A stretch of 64,000 nucleotides of DNA from Butyrivibrio sp. INlla18 (lineage in GTDB: Bacteria; Bacillota; Clostridia; Lachnospirales; Lachnospiraceae): positions 1 to 64,000 of the forward strand of contig NZ_FMXK01000006.1 of assembly GCF_900103635.1 (NCBI RefSeq), given 5' to 3'. Shown here one piece after another: positions 16,192-24,582 of the stretch. Position numbers and translations under genes: made by a program. The number at the start of each line of letters is the position of its first letter. The stretch's first letter is position 1. The notes beneath the pieces were generated by a model, which saw only the letters and a program-made list of their open reading frames with translations, was not told the origin of the DNA and searched no databases.

Positions 16192-17028
16192 TCAGTATGT
16201 AACTACGATACCACCATCTCCGGCATATGTCGTTGAAACGCCGGCTGTATCCAAGATGACAGCTTCTTTGAAAGGAGTGTTCTTGATAATAAGGTCTCTG
16301 ACAACACAAGCTCTTTCATAGCAGTTAACATGAGCGATCATAACTCTTTTTTCTTCTGGATTTTTTACTTCAGCGGCAATGATATCAGCCATCTTTACGA
16401 GGGCTTTTTTCATGCCGATTCCCTGTCCGCGCTGGTCAATAGAACCATTTGTACCGTAGCAGATAGGCTTGATGTTGAGGGTAGTAGCAACTAATGCCTT
16501 CATACCTGAAAGGCGTCCATTCTTGCGAAGGGTTTCAAGAGAATCCAAAACAAAGAATGTGCTCATTTCATCGCGGTATTCCTCAATCTTAGTAACAACA
16601 TCTTCAAATTTAAGACCAGACTCTACAAGATCAACGATTTTGTAGGCAATATTTACTTCACCGCTACTTGCAGATAATGAGTCGATGATGTGAATGTTCT
16701 TTTCACCGATCTCTTCAAGATAAAGATTCTTGCCAAGAAGAGCACTGTTATAACTGCCACTTAACTTGGAAGAAAGAGTGACCACGTAAATATCCTCTGC
16801 ATCACAATCATAAGCCTTCATATATAATTCAGGAGATGGGCATGCAGTCTTGGCACATTCAGGAGAAGCAGCAACCTTAGCAAGGTAGTCCTGCTGGTTG
16901 AAAGTGTCATCATCTACTATAACGTGCTCATCCACCTGTAAAATAAGCGGTACAACTTCGAATCTGGGATCTTTTTTGTATTCAGCTGGTAGATCACAAC
17001 AGCTGTCTACTACAATTTTAAAACTCAT
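16192..17028 (-). CDS. DegV-family fatty-acid-binding protein
   Basis: A 278-residue DegV (FakB-like) protein. It opens with VVDSCCDLPAEY, has TACPSPELYMKAY and LSSKLSGSYNSAL in the ligand site, and a C-terminal HVNCYERA / ATYAGDGGI-like region. Such proteins hold a fatty acid and hand it to the FakA kinase; no fakA is in the window. It has its own promoter (17078-17106) and a perfect palindrome at the predicted start of transcription, so repression is likely. Confidence 0.9.
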   Translation of the reverse strand: MSFKIVVDSCCDLPAEYKKDPRFEVVPLILQVDEHVIVDDDTFNQQDYLAKVAASPECAKTACPSPELYMKAYDCDAEDIYVVTLSSKLSGSYNSALLGKNLYLEEIGEKNIHIIDSLSASSGEVNIAYKIVDLVESGLKFEDVVTKIEEYRDEMSTFFVLDSLETLRKNGRLSGMKALVATTLNIKPICYGTNGSIDQRGQGIGMKKALVKMADIIAAEVKNPEEKRVMIAHVNCYERACVVRDLIIKNTPFKEAVILDTAGVSTTYAGDGGIVVTY

Positions 17029-17054
17029 AGGTCCTCCAGGTAATGTTATTGGAC

Positions 17055-17071
17055 GTAGTATTAAATACTAC
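17055..17071. promoter_or_regulatory. Perfect 17-nt palindrome, candidate operator of degV
   Basis: GTAGTATT-A-AATACTAC is a perfect 8+1+8 palindrome. It lies directly downstream of the -10 of the DegV promoter and covers the likely +1, the classic position for a repressor site. The regulator is unknown; a fatty-acid-responsive factor would fit the gene's function. Confidence 0.6.
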
Positions 17072-17077
17072 ATATTG

Positions 17078-17106
17078 ATGATACCACGATAAAATCGACA
17101 GGTAAA
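17078..17106 (-). promoter_or_regulatory. Promoter of the DegV gene
   Basis: On the minus strand TTTACC (complement of 17101-17106), 17 nt, TATCAT (complement of 17078-17083), with TGG just before the -10. Transcription would start near 17071, inside the palindrome at 17055-17071. Confidence 0.6.
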
Positions 17107-17133
17107 CCTCATAATAGTGAATTCTTTATGTCG

Positions 17134-17886
17134 TTAATTCCTGTCAGAATTTGTCTGTGCTTGGAGTTCTTTTAAGAGTTCTTTTGCCTGTTTGATTGAA
17201 TTTCTGTAAATAAGTGAGATGTTTAGTGTCATGCCATTATCAAGGGTCACTTTGCCAAAAGAGGTAGAGGCAATGTGATTGATATTGATAAGACCTGCGT
17301 CTGATACAGGGCAGATCTGTGGAAAAATGGCACATTGATCGTAGAAATTGTAGATATCAGCAATGATAGAGATAGACTTACCTTCTGTAAGAGTGATCTC
17401 AAGCTCTGAGCCTTTCTTTTTTACGCAGATGATATCATCACCCTTTGCGTAAACAGTGTCTTTTTGACCACGAAGCTCCAAAACCTTGATAGGATCACCC
17501 ATCATGAGCTTTATCTTGTCCATGACCTCGGTAAGCTCAGCTACTTTGATGGGCTTATTAAGAAAAAGAATATTGTCTTCATTTAAACCTGCTTTTTCTG
17601 CTTCTTTTTTGTAATCAATGGTAGAAGAGCAGAGTATGATCGGTTTGGTCACACCGCATTCTAATAGCATCTTAGCAATCTCAATGCCATTTTTTTCACT
17701 GGATGTCATGTCAACAAAAAGACCATGGTACATCTGAGGATGGATCATGAAGGCATCCACATTTCCATAGGAATCTATATAGAGTCTTTCGCCGGATTCT
17801 TTAAAAATACGGTCAGACTGTCTTCCTAATAATCTTTCTGTTTGCTTTCTATCAGCAATGTTGTCATCACATACGGCTATATGCAT
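17134..17886 (-). CDS. LytTR-family response regulator
   Basis: A 250-residue protein with an N-terminal receiver domain (acidic pocket in VCDDN, likely phosphoacceptor Asp in LFVDMTSSEKNG, conserved Lys in LNKPIK) and a C-terminal LytTR DNA-binding domain (from about 140; DDIICVKKKGSELEITL, INHIAS). LytTR regulators of this type usually pair with an AgrC-like kinase; none is adjacent. It lies 20 nt after DUF1294 downstream of argG, so it is probably read from the argG promoter. Confidence 0.87.
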   Translation of the reverse strand: MHIAVCDDNIADRKQTERLLGRQSDRIFKESGERLYIDSYGNVDAFMIHPQMYHGLFVDMTSSEKNGIEIAKMLLECGVTKPIILCSSTIDYKKEAEKAGLNEDNILFLNKPIKVAELTEVMDKIKLMMGDPIKVLELRGQKDTVYAKGDDIICVKKKGSELEITLTEGKSISIIADIYNFYDQCAIFPQICPVSDAGLININHIASTSFGKVTLDNGMTLNISLIYRNSIKQAKELLKELQAQTNSDRN

Positions 17887-17906
17887 AAGTGTACCTCACA
17901 GTAGTT

Positions 17907-18200
17907 TTAGATAAATCTGATCTCAAGCGGTAAAAAGAAAAGAACAACAATAATTACTATCTGAATAAGGAAAATAAGTGGCAGACCGAATTTGAAGTAC
18001 CAGTGCTTGGTCTTGTGCTTAAAGAAGAACATACCAATGGTAGAACCTAAGGCGCCACCTATTATTGCCACAGAAAAAAGGGTCGCCTCAGGAATGCGGA
18101 AGGCGCTTTTGCGCGCCCTCCTCTTATCAATTCCCATTAAGGCAAACCCAAAAATATTTATAACTACAAAATATATTATTATGTAAAAAAGCGAATTCAT
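17907..18200 (-). CDS. DUF1294 small membrane protein
   Basis: A 97-residue protein with three hydrophobic segments and the DUF1294 core MGIDKRRARKSAFRIPEATL followed by GGALGSTIGMFFFKHKT. Its function is unknown. It begins 3 nt after the argG stop without a clear Shine-Dalgarno, so translation probably continues from argG. Confidence 0.88.
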   Translation of the reverse strand: MNSLFYIIIYFVVINIFGFALMGIDKRRARKSAFRIPEATLFSVAIIGGALGSTIGMFFFKHKTKHWYFKFGLPLIFLIQIVIIVVLFFLPLEIRFI

Positions 18201-18203
18201 TGA

Positions 18204-19427
18204 TTACTTGTTGTTTTCCACTTCCTGCATCTTCATAGCGCGAACCTTGGATGAGAGGCCAAAGAGATTGATGAAGCCTTCTGCATCGTGGTGGTCATAA
18301 AGATCACCAGTCTTAAATGAAGCAATGCTCTCGTTGTAGAGAGAATATGGAGACTTGGTTCCAGCCTTGATGATGTTGCCTTTGTAGAGCTTGAAGGTAA
18401 CTTCACCAGTGACATATTTCTGAGTTGACTCAATAAATGCCTGCTGTGCTTCGCGAAGAGGAGTGAACCATTTCCCTTCATAAACTATATCAGCAAACTT
18501 GTTGCCCATATCTTTCTTCATTGTATAGGTATCGCGGTCTAAAATCAACTCCTCAAGCTGTTGATGTGCCTCGTAGAGAATAGTTCCGCCAGGAGTCTCA
18601 TAAACACCACGAGATTTCATGCCTACTACACGGTTCTCTACGATATCGACGATACCGATACCATTTTCGCCACCAAGTTTATTAAGTGTTCTGATGATAT
18701 CAGAAACCTTCATTTCTTTACCATTTACTGACTTTGGAATACCGCCCTCAAATGTCATTGTGACAGTTGTTGGAGTGTCAGGAGCATCCTCAGGAGTCTT
18801 GCCAAGTACTAAGAGATGCTTGTAATTTGGCTCCTTTGAAGGATCTTCAAGCTCAAGACCTTCGTGAGAAATGTGCCAGAGGTTTCTATCGCGGCTATAG
18901 CTTGAATCAGCAGAGAATGGAAGATTGATTCCATGTGCTTTGCAGTATTCAATCTCAGATTCACGAGAATCCATAGTCCACTTGTCATTTCTCCAAGCAG
19001 CAATGATCTTGATATCTGGAGCAAGGGCTTTGATACCAAGCTCAAAACGGATCTGATCATTTCCTTTACCAGTAGCACCGTGGCAGATAGCAACAGCGCC
19101 TTCTTTTCTTGCTATCTCAACGAGCTTTTTTGCGATGAGTGGACGAGCCATTGATGTTCCTAAAAGGTACTTATTCTCATAAACAGCATGTGCCATAACA
19201 CAAGGAACTACATATTCGTCGCAGAATTCATCAACTACATCTAAAATGTAAAGTTTACTTGCGCCGCAGCTTGTAGCTCTTTCTTCAAGTCCATCAAGTT
19301 CTTCTTCCTGTCCACAGTCGATGCATACGCATACAACTTCATAATCGAAGTTCTCCTTGAGCCATGGAATGATAGCTGTTGTATCAAGTCCACCAGAGTA
19401 CGCTAGAATTACCTTTTCTTTTGCCAT
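18204..19427 (-). CDS. argG: Argininosuccinate synthase
   Basis: A 407-residue enzyme joining citrulline and aspartate with ATP, the penultimate step of arginine synthesis. The ATP pyrophosphatase P-loop YSGGLDTT is at about 9-16; GATGKGNDQIRFE and SRESE-like segments follow. The start at 19427 is chosen because GAGGAGAAATGAT sits before it; an in-frame start five codons upstream is possible. It is divergent from argC, and both promoters face shared candidate ArgR boxes. argH is not in the window. Confidence 0.97.
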   Translation of the reverse strand: MAKEKVILAYSGGLDTTAIIPWLKENFDYEVVCVCIDCGQEEELDGLEERATSCGASKLYILDVVDEFCDEYVVPCVMAHAVYENKYLLGTSMARPLIAKKLVEIARKEGAVAICHGATGKGNDQIRFELGIKALAPDIKIIAAWRNDKWTMDSRESEIEYCKAHGINLPFSADSSYSRDRNLWHISHEGLELEDPSKEPNYKHLLVLGKTPEDAPDTPTTVTMTFEGGIPKSVNGKEMKVSDIIRTLNKLGGENGIGIVDIVENRVVGMKSRGVYETPGGTILYEAHQQLEELILDRDTYTMKKDMGNKFADIVYEGKWFTPLREAQQAFIESTQKYVTGEVTFKLYKGNIIKAGTKSPYSLYNESIASFKTGDLYDHHDAEGFINLFGLSSKVRAMKMQEVENNK

Positions 19428-19505
19428 ATCATTTCTCCTCATCTTTCTTTATGTTATTTTTCGATAATCTGTTTTATTGGTGCACGTTTAGTAGCACTTG
19501 ACCAT

Positions 19506-19534
19506 AATATAAAACACTTATGCATAAAATGCAA
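19506..19534 (-). promoter_or_regulatory. Promoter of argG
   Basis: On the minus strand TTGCAT (complement of 19529-19534), 17 nt, TATATT (complement of 19506-19511). The leader before the argG ATG is about 75 nt. The -35 lies next to the candidate ArgR boxes. Confidence 0.7.
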
Positions 19535-19542
19535 TAGAAAAA

Positions 19543-19590
19543 TGCATAAATATTTAAAAATCATAAATTTCCTGCATAAATATTTAAAAA
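19543..19590. promoter_or_regulatory. Two candidate ArgR operators
   Basis: TGCATAAATATTTAAAAA occurs twice without change, at 19543-19560 and 19573-19590, 30 bp apart (about three helical turns). The TGCATAAATATTTA part resembles the imperfect ARG box TGAATAAAAATTCA. A third related TATGCATAAAATGCA lies at 19519-19533 across the argG promoter. The location between the two arginine operons supports repression by arginine-bound ArgR; no argR gene is in the window. Confidence 0.7.
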
Positions 19591-19595
19591 ACCTA

Positions 19596-19624
19596 TTGCA
19601 TTATTTTTTTTACGGTCGTATACT
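19596..19624 (+). promoter_or_regulatory. Promoter of the argC operon
   Basis: TTGCAT (19596-19601), 17 nt, TATACT (19619-19624). The -35 starts 5 bp after the second candidate ArgR box, so a bound repressor would block RNA polymerase. The leader is about 60 nt. Confidence 0.72.
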
Positions 19625-19692
19625 GAGCTTGTTTATACAAGGTTTTGAGCTTGTTTTTTACAAATATTCCATATAAAGGAAGGATGAATAAA

Positions 19693-20748
19693 ATGATCAA
19701 AGTTGGGATTATTGGAGCAACTGGTTATGCAGGGGCTGAAATAGTAAGACTTATTATGGGACATCCTGAAGCAGAGGTTGTATGGTACGGATCTAGAAGC
19801 TATATAGATGAGAAGTACAGCAGCATTTTCGGAAACTTCTTTAAGATGGTGGATGCAAAATGCTTAGATGACAATATGGATGCACTTGCAAAAGAAGTAG
19901 ATGTAATTTTTACGGCTACACCACAGGGACTTTGTGCAAGCCTTGTTAATGAAGAGATACTTAGTAAGGTCAAGATCATAGACCTTTCAGCGGACTTTAG
20001 ACTTAAGGATGTATCAGTATATGAGAAATGGTACAAGATTGAGCATAAAGCTCCTGAATATATAGATGAAGCGGTTTATGGCCTTTGTGAGATAAATAGA
20101 GACAAGATAAAAAATGCAAGGCTCATCGCTAACCCAGGTTGCTACACAACTTGCTCAATACTTACAGCTTATCCGCTTGTAAAAGAGGGACTAATTGATA
20201 CAACTACTCTTATAGTAGATGCCTTAAGTGGTGTTTCAGGTGCTGGAAGAGGGGCAAAGGTTAATAACCTGTACTGCGAAGTTAATGAGAGCTGCAAGCC
20301 TTATGGAGTTGCTGGTCACAGACATACTCCTGAGATTGAAGAACAGCTTGGATATGCAGCAGGAAAAGAGATCCTTATAAATTTCACGCCTCACTTAGTT
20401 CCTATGAATAGAGGAATCCTGGCTACAGAGTATGCAACTCTTTTACCAAAGAAGGATGGAAGTCTTCCTACTTCAGAAGATATTAAGGCTGCATATGAAA
20501 AGTACTATGGAAATGAAGAATTCATCAGGGTCCTTGGTGATGGTGTTTACCCAGAGACCAGATGGGTTGAAGGCAGTAACTATGTGGATATCGGATTTAA
20601 GATCGATGAGCGCACAGGAAGGATCATAATGATGGGCGCTATAGATAATCTTGTAAAGGGCGCAGCTGGACAGGCGGTTCAGAATATGAACATCTTGTTT
20701 GGACTTAAAGAGGATACAGGACTTAAGATAGTACCTCTTTTCCCATAA
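19693..20748 (+). CDS. argC: N-acetyl-gamma-glutamyl-phosphate reductase
   Basis: A 351-residue NADPH-dependent reductase, third step of arginine synthesis. The Rossmann motif GATGYAGAE and the active-site region NPGCYTT are clear, with VSGAGRGAK further on. The start is the ATG at 19693, 9 nt after AAAGGAAGG; the ATG at 19684 is too close to that site. First gene of argC-GNAT-argJ-argB-argD. Confidence 0.96.
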   Translation: MIKVGIIGATGYAGAEIVRLIMGHPEAEVVWYGSRSYIDEKYSSIFGNFFKMVDAKCLDDNMDALAKEVDVIFTATPQGLCASLVNEEILSKVKIIDLSADFRLKDVSVYEKWYKIEHKAPEYIDEAVYGLCEINRDKIKNARLIANPGCYTTCSILTAYPLVKEGLIDTTTLIVDALSGVSGAGRGAKVNNLYCEVNESCKPYGVAGHRHTPEIEEQLGYAAGKEILINFTPHLVPMNRGILATEYATLLPKKDGSLPTSEDIKAAYEKYYGNEEFIRVLGDGVYPETRWVEGSNYVDIGFKIDERTGRIIMMGAIDNLVKGAAGQAVQNMNILFGLKEDTGLKIVPLFP

Positions 20749-20772
20749 ATCAGAAAGACAGCAGGTGAGACT

Positions 20773-21216
20773 ATGGTTCGTGTAATGACTATCGATGATT
20801 ATGATGAAGTTTATTCGCTTTGGATGTCGATCCATGGATTTGGAATCAGATCTATGGATGATTCCAAGGAAGGTGTTGAGAGATTTTTGAAAAGAAATCC
20901 AACAACAAGCGCAGTAGATGTCGAGGATGGAAAGATAGTGGGTGCTATTTTATGCGGCCATGATGGAAGGAGAGCTTGTCTATATCATGTATGCGTGAGC
21001 GAAAAGTACAGAATGCATGGTATAGGCAAGAAAATGGTAGAGTTTTGCGTAGCAAAGCTAAAGGAAGAGCATATAAATAAGGTGTGCCTCAATGCCTTTG
21101 TTACTAATGAAGTCGGCAATAAGTTCTGGCAAAAGATGGGATGGAACCTGCGAAGTGACATGAACTATTACGATTTTGTTTTAAATGAGAATAATCTTAC
21201 TATCTTTAATAAATGA
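20773..21216 (+). CDS. GNAT acetyltransferase within the arginine operon
   Basis: A 147-residue protein with a complete GNAT fold: the acetyl-CoA loop appears as VSEKYRMHGIGKKMVEF, after an IVGAILCGHDGRRA strand. It resembles the YpeA/RimI branch. It lies between argC and argJ, with GCAGGTGAGACT before its ATG and its stop touching the argJ start region. Because argJ here should be able to make N-acetylglutamate, this may be an extra short N-acetylglutamate synthase or a modifier; the substrate cannot be read from sequence. Confidence 0.85.
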   Translation: MVRVMTIDDYDEVYSLWMSIHGFGIRSMDDSKEGVERFLKRNPTTSAVDVEDGKIVGAILCGHDGRRACLYHVCVSEKYRMHGIGKKMVEFCVAKLKEEHINKVCLNAFVTNEVGNKFWQKMGWNLRSDMNYYDFVLNENNLTIFNK

Positions 21217-21230
21217 CGGGAGATGAGAGC

Positions 21231-22454
21231 ATGAATATTATTGAGGGCGGTGTAACTGCAGCGAAGGGTTTTGCAGCAAGTAGCTGCGAAGCAAATATCA
21301 AGTACAAAGATAGAACGGATATGGCGCTTGTCTTTTCTAAGGAGCCATGTGTCTGCGCAGGAACCTTTACTACAAATGTTGTTAAGGCCGCATGCGTACA
21401 GTGGGATCAAAAAATAGTAAAGTCTGGAGATGCAATGCATGCAGTGGTCATCAATTCAGGAATTGCCAATGCTTGCACTGGCAAAGAAGGCTTTGATGCC
21501 TGCGAAGCTACTGCAAAGGCAGTAGAAGAAAGTCTTAAGGTTCCTTATACATCTGTTGCAGTTGCTTCTACGGGAGTTATTGGAATGCAGCTTCCTGTTG
21601 ATAAGCTTGTTGCTGGTGTTGGAATGATGAGCAAAACACTTGATGAGAGTATAAGCGCTGGAACAGATGCATCAAAAGCTATAATGACCACAGATACTGT
21701 AAATAAGGAAATTGCAGTAACATTTGATATTGATGGAAAGAATGTCACTCTTGGAGGAATGAGTAAGGGCTCAGGAATGATACATCCTAATATGTGCACG
21801 ATGCTCGCTTTCCTTACAACTGATATTTCTATAGAAAAGAGTCTTTTGCAGGAGGCAGTAAGTAGCGTAGTTGAGGATTCTTTTAACATGATAACTGTTG
21901 ATGGAGACACATCTACAAACGATACGCTTATATGCATGGCAAATGGCCTTGCAGGAAATAGCTGCATCAAGGAAAAAGGAAAAGACTATGAAACATTCAA
22001 AGAAGCTCTTTCCTTTGTTTGTACCTTCCTTGCAAAGAAGATGGCTTCTGATGGAGAAGGCGCAACAAAGCTTTTTGAAGCAAAGGTTGTGAATGCTAAG
22101 TCCAAGGCTGATGCAAGAACACTTTCTAGATCAATTGTAGGTTCTAATCTCTCAAAGGCTGCTATTTATGGCTGCGATGCGAACTTTGGAAGATTCCTTT
22201 GTGCTATGGGATATTCTGGTGCTGATTTTGATCAAAACGATGTGGAACTGTTCTTTGAAAGTGAGAATGGTAGATTAGAAGTTTTTCATAAGGGAACTCC
22301 AATTGAATTTGATGAAGATAAAGCACTTCATATTATGAAGGCTCACGAAGTAACTGTTTTTGTTGATATGCATGAAGGAGATGCTGAGGCTACAGCTTGG
22401 GGATGCGATCTTACATATGATTATGTCAAGATAAATGCTGATTACAGAAGCTAA
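21231..22454 (+). CDS. argJ: Glutamate N-acetyltransferase / amino-acid acetyltransferase
   Basis: A 407-residue ornithine acetyltransferase that moves acetyl from N-acetylornithine to glutamate. The self-cleavage region reads [16 protein letters not shown], with the conserved Thr nucleophile after a Cys where most relatives have Ala. The ATG at 21231 matches the family start ([13 protein letters not shown]) and follows GGGAGATGAGA; the upstream ATG at 21213 overlaps the previous stop. It overlaps the reading region of argB's leader but not its coding start. Confidence 0.95.
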   Translation: MNIIEGGVTAAKGFAASSCEANIKYKDRTDMALVFSKEPCVCAGTFTTNVVKAACVQWDQKIVKSGDAMHAVVINSGIANACTGKEGFDACEATAKAVEESLKVPYTSVAVASTGVIGMQLPVDKLVAGVGMMSKTLDESISAGTDASKAIMTTDTVNKEIAVTFDIDGKNVTLGGMSKGSGMIHPNMCTMLAFLTTDISIEKSLLQEAVSSVVEDSFNMITVDGDTSTNDTLICMANGLAGNSCIKEKGKDYETFKEALSFVCTFLAKKMASDGEGATKLFEAKVVNAKSKADARTLSRSIVGSNLSKAAIYGCDANFGRFLCAMGYSGADFDQNDVELFFESENGRLEVFHKGTPIEFDEDKALHIMKAHEVTVFVDMHEGDAEATAWGCDLTYDYVKINADYRS

Positions 22455-22464
22455 GGAGAAGATT

Positions 22465-23361
22465 ATGGATAAGGATATGGAAAGCGTACTTAAAAAAGCG
22501 GAAGTGCTTGTAGAGGCTCTTCCTTATATTCAGAAATTCAACAAGAAGATCATAGTAGTAAAATATGGCGGAAGTGCTATGAGTAATGAGGAACTTCAAA
22601 AGAATGTAATAACAGACGTTACTCTTTTAAAGCTTGTAGGACTTAAGCCTATCATCGTCCATGGTGGAGGCAAAGCCATTAGCTCATGGGTATCAAAGGT
22701 AGGAAAAGAGGCTCAGTTTGTTAATGGACTTCGTGTGACTGACGAAGAGACCATGGAAATAGCAGAGATGGTTCTTGGAAGAGTCAATAAGCAGCTTGTG
22801 ACAATGGTTCAGGAGCTTGGAGTTAAGGCAATAGGTATAAGTGGCAAGGATTCTGGCCTACTGCATGTTACCAAGAAATACTCTGATGGCCAAGATATTG
22901 GCTTTGTAGGAGAGGTTGATAAGGTCAATCCGGAAGTGTTATTCGACCTTCTTGATAATGATTACCTTCCAATCATTGCACCTATCGGACTTGATGATAA
23001 TTTTGATACTTACAATATCAATGCTGATGACGCTGCTTGTGCGATCGCCAAGGCTGTTGGAGCTGACAAGCTTGCATTCCTTACGGATATTGAAGGTGTT
23101 TATAAAGACATAAATGATAAGTCTACATTTATCTCAAGGCTTACATGTTCAGAGGCAGATGCGCTGATCGCAGGAGGCAACATAGGCGGAGGAATGCTTC
23201 CAAAGCTTAATAACTGCACTGATGCCATAAAAGAAGGCGTTAATAGAGTGCATATCCTTGATGGAAGGATACCACATTGCATTTTGCTTGAAATCTTTAC
23301 TAATAAGGGTGTTGGAACCATGTTTATGGCTGATAATGATGACCTCGCTGAAAATGAGTGA
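22465..23361 (+). CDS. argB: Acetylglutamate kinase
   Basis: A 298-residue amino-acid kinase phosphorylating N-acetylglutamate. It shows [19 protein letters not shown] and the [12 protein letters not shown] segment. Its N-terminal extension helix ([21 protein letters not shown]) is the type seen in arginine-inhibited hexameric enzymes, so feedback control is likely. The start at 22465 follows AAGGAGAAGATT. It is the rate-setting step of the pathway in many bacteria. Confidence 0.96.
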   Translation: MDKDMESVLKKAEVLVEALPYIQKFNKKIIVVKYGGSAMSNEELQKNVITDVTLLKLVGLKPIIVHGGGKAISSWVSKVGKEAQFVNGLRVTDEETMEIAEMVLGRVNKQLVTMVQELGVKAIGISGKDSGLLHVTKKYSDGQDIGFVGEVDKVNPEVLFDLLDNDYLPIIAPIGLDDNFDTYNINADDAACAIAKAVGADKLAFLTDIEGVYKDINDKSTFISRLTCSEADALIAGGNIGGGMLPKLNNCTDAIKEGVNRVHILDGRIPHCILLEIFTNKGVGTMFMADNDDLAENE

Positions 23362-23382
23362 TCTTGAATCAAGGAGAATGAC

Positions 23383-24582
23383 ATGAGCGAAACAATGAAG
23401 AAATACATAGATGAGGCTGAAAAGGCGCTTCTTCATACCTATAACAGATATCAGATTGTTCTAGATAAAGGTGATGGAGTATATCTGTACGATCTTGATG
23501 GAAAAAAGTATCTTGACTTTGTAGCTGGAATAGCTGTGTTTGCCTTTGGCTACAACTACAAGGATTACAATGATGCGCTGAAAAACCAGATAGATAAGCT
23601 TCTTCATACATCTAATTACTATTATAATGTACCAGCTATCGAAGCTGCCAAGAAGCTTAAGGAAGTATCCCAGATGGATAGGGTGTTCTTTACAAACAGT
23701 GGAGCTGAGGCTGTGGAAGGGGCACTTAAGGCAGCAAGAAAATATGCATATCTTAAGGATGGCAAAAATGATCATGAGATCATTGCCATGAATCATTCAT
23801 TCCATGGAAGAACTTTTGGAGCTTTATCAGTAACAGGAAATCCACATTATAGAGAAGCTTTTGAACCAATGATCGGAAATATTAAATTTGCTGATCTAAA
23901 TGACTTTGAAAGCGTTCTTGCCTGCGTAAATGAAAAAACTTGCGCTATTATAATGGAGACAGTTCAGGGAGAGGGCGGCATTTTCCCAGCAGATAAAGAG
24001 TTCCTTACTAAAGTTAGGAAATTATGCGACGAGAGGGATATCTTGCTGATCCTTGATGAGATCCAGTGCGGAATGGGAAGAACAGGCTCAATGTTTGCTT
24101 GGCAGAGATATGGTATCAAGCCAGATATCATGACAACTGCTAAGGCTTTGGGCTGCGGAGTACCTGTGGGAGCCTTCCTTATGACAGAAAAAGTTGGAGC
24201 TAATTCACTTGTTGCGGGAGATCATGGAACAACCTATGGCGGAAACCCATTTGCATGCTCTGCTATTAACAAAGTTCTTGATTTATTTAAGCAGGACAAT
24301 ATAATAGAGAATGTGAATGAGGTAGCACCATATCTTGAAAAACGCCTTGATGAGCTTGTAGAAAAATATGATTTTATCTTAACTAGAAGAGGCGTAGGTC
24401 TGATGCAGGGACTTGTATTTAACAGGCCCGTTGCTGATGTTATCAATAAAGCTCTCGAAAATGGTCTTATTTTGATAAACGCAGGCGCTGAGATCATAAG
24501 ATTTGTGCCACCCCTCGTAATTACAAAGAAAAACGTGGATGACATGATAGAGATCTTAAACTCATGTCTGGGGAGTTTATGA
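23383..24582 (+). CDS. argD: Acetylornithine aminotransferase
   Basis: A 399-residue class III PLP aminotransferase. FTNSGAEAVEGALKAARKY, ILDEIQCGMGRTG and the PLP lysine in TTAKALGCGVPVGA are present. It converts N-acetylglutamate semialdehyde to N-acetylornithine. AAGGAGAATGAC precedes the ATG. Its TGA overlaps the ATG of the following solute-binding protein, an unexpected link. Confidence 0.95.
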   Translation: MSETMKKYIDEAEKALLHTYNRYQIVLDKGDGVYLYDLDGKKYLDFVAGIAVFAFGYNYKDYNDALKNQIDKLLHTSNYYYNVPAIEAAKKLKEVSQMDRVFFTNSGAEAVEGALKAARKYAYLKDGKNDHEIIAMNHSFHGRTFGALSVTGNPHYREAFEPMIGNIKFADLNDFESVLACVNEKTCAIIMETVQGEGGIFPADKEFLTKVRKLCDERDILLILDEIQCGMGRTGSMFAWQRYGIKPDIMTTAKALGCGVPVGAFLMTEKVGANSLVAGDHGTTYGGNPFACSAINKVLDLFKQDNIIENVNEVAPYLEKRLDELVEKYDFILTRRGVGLMQGLVFNRPVADVINKALENGLILINAGAEIIRFVPPLVITKKNVDDMIEILNSCLGSL

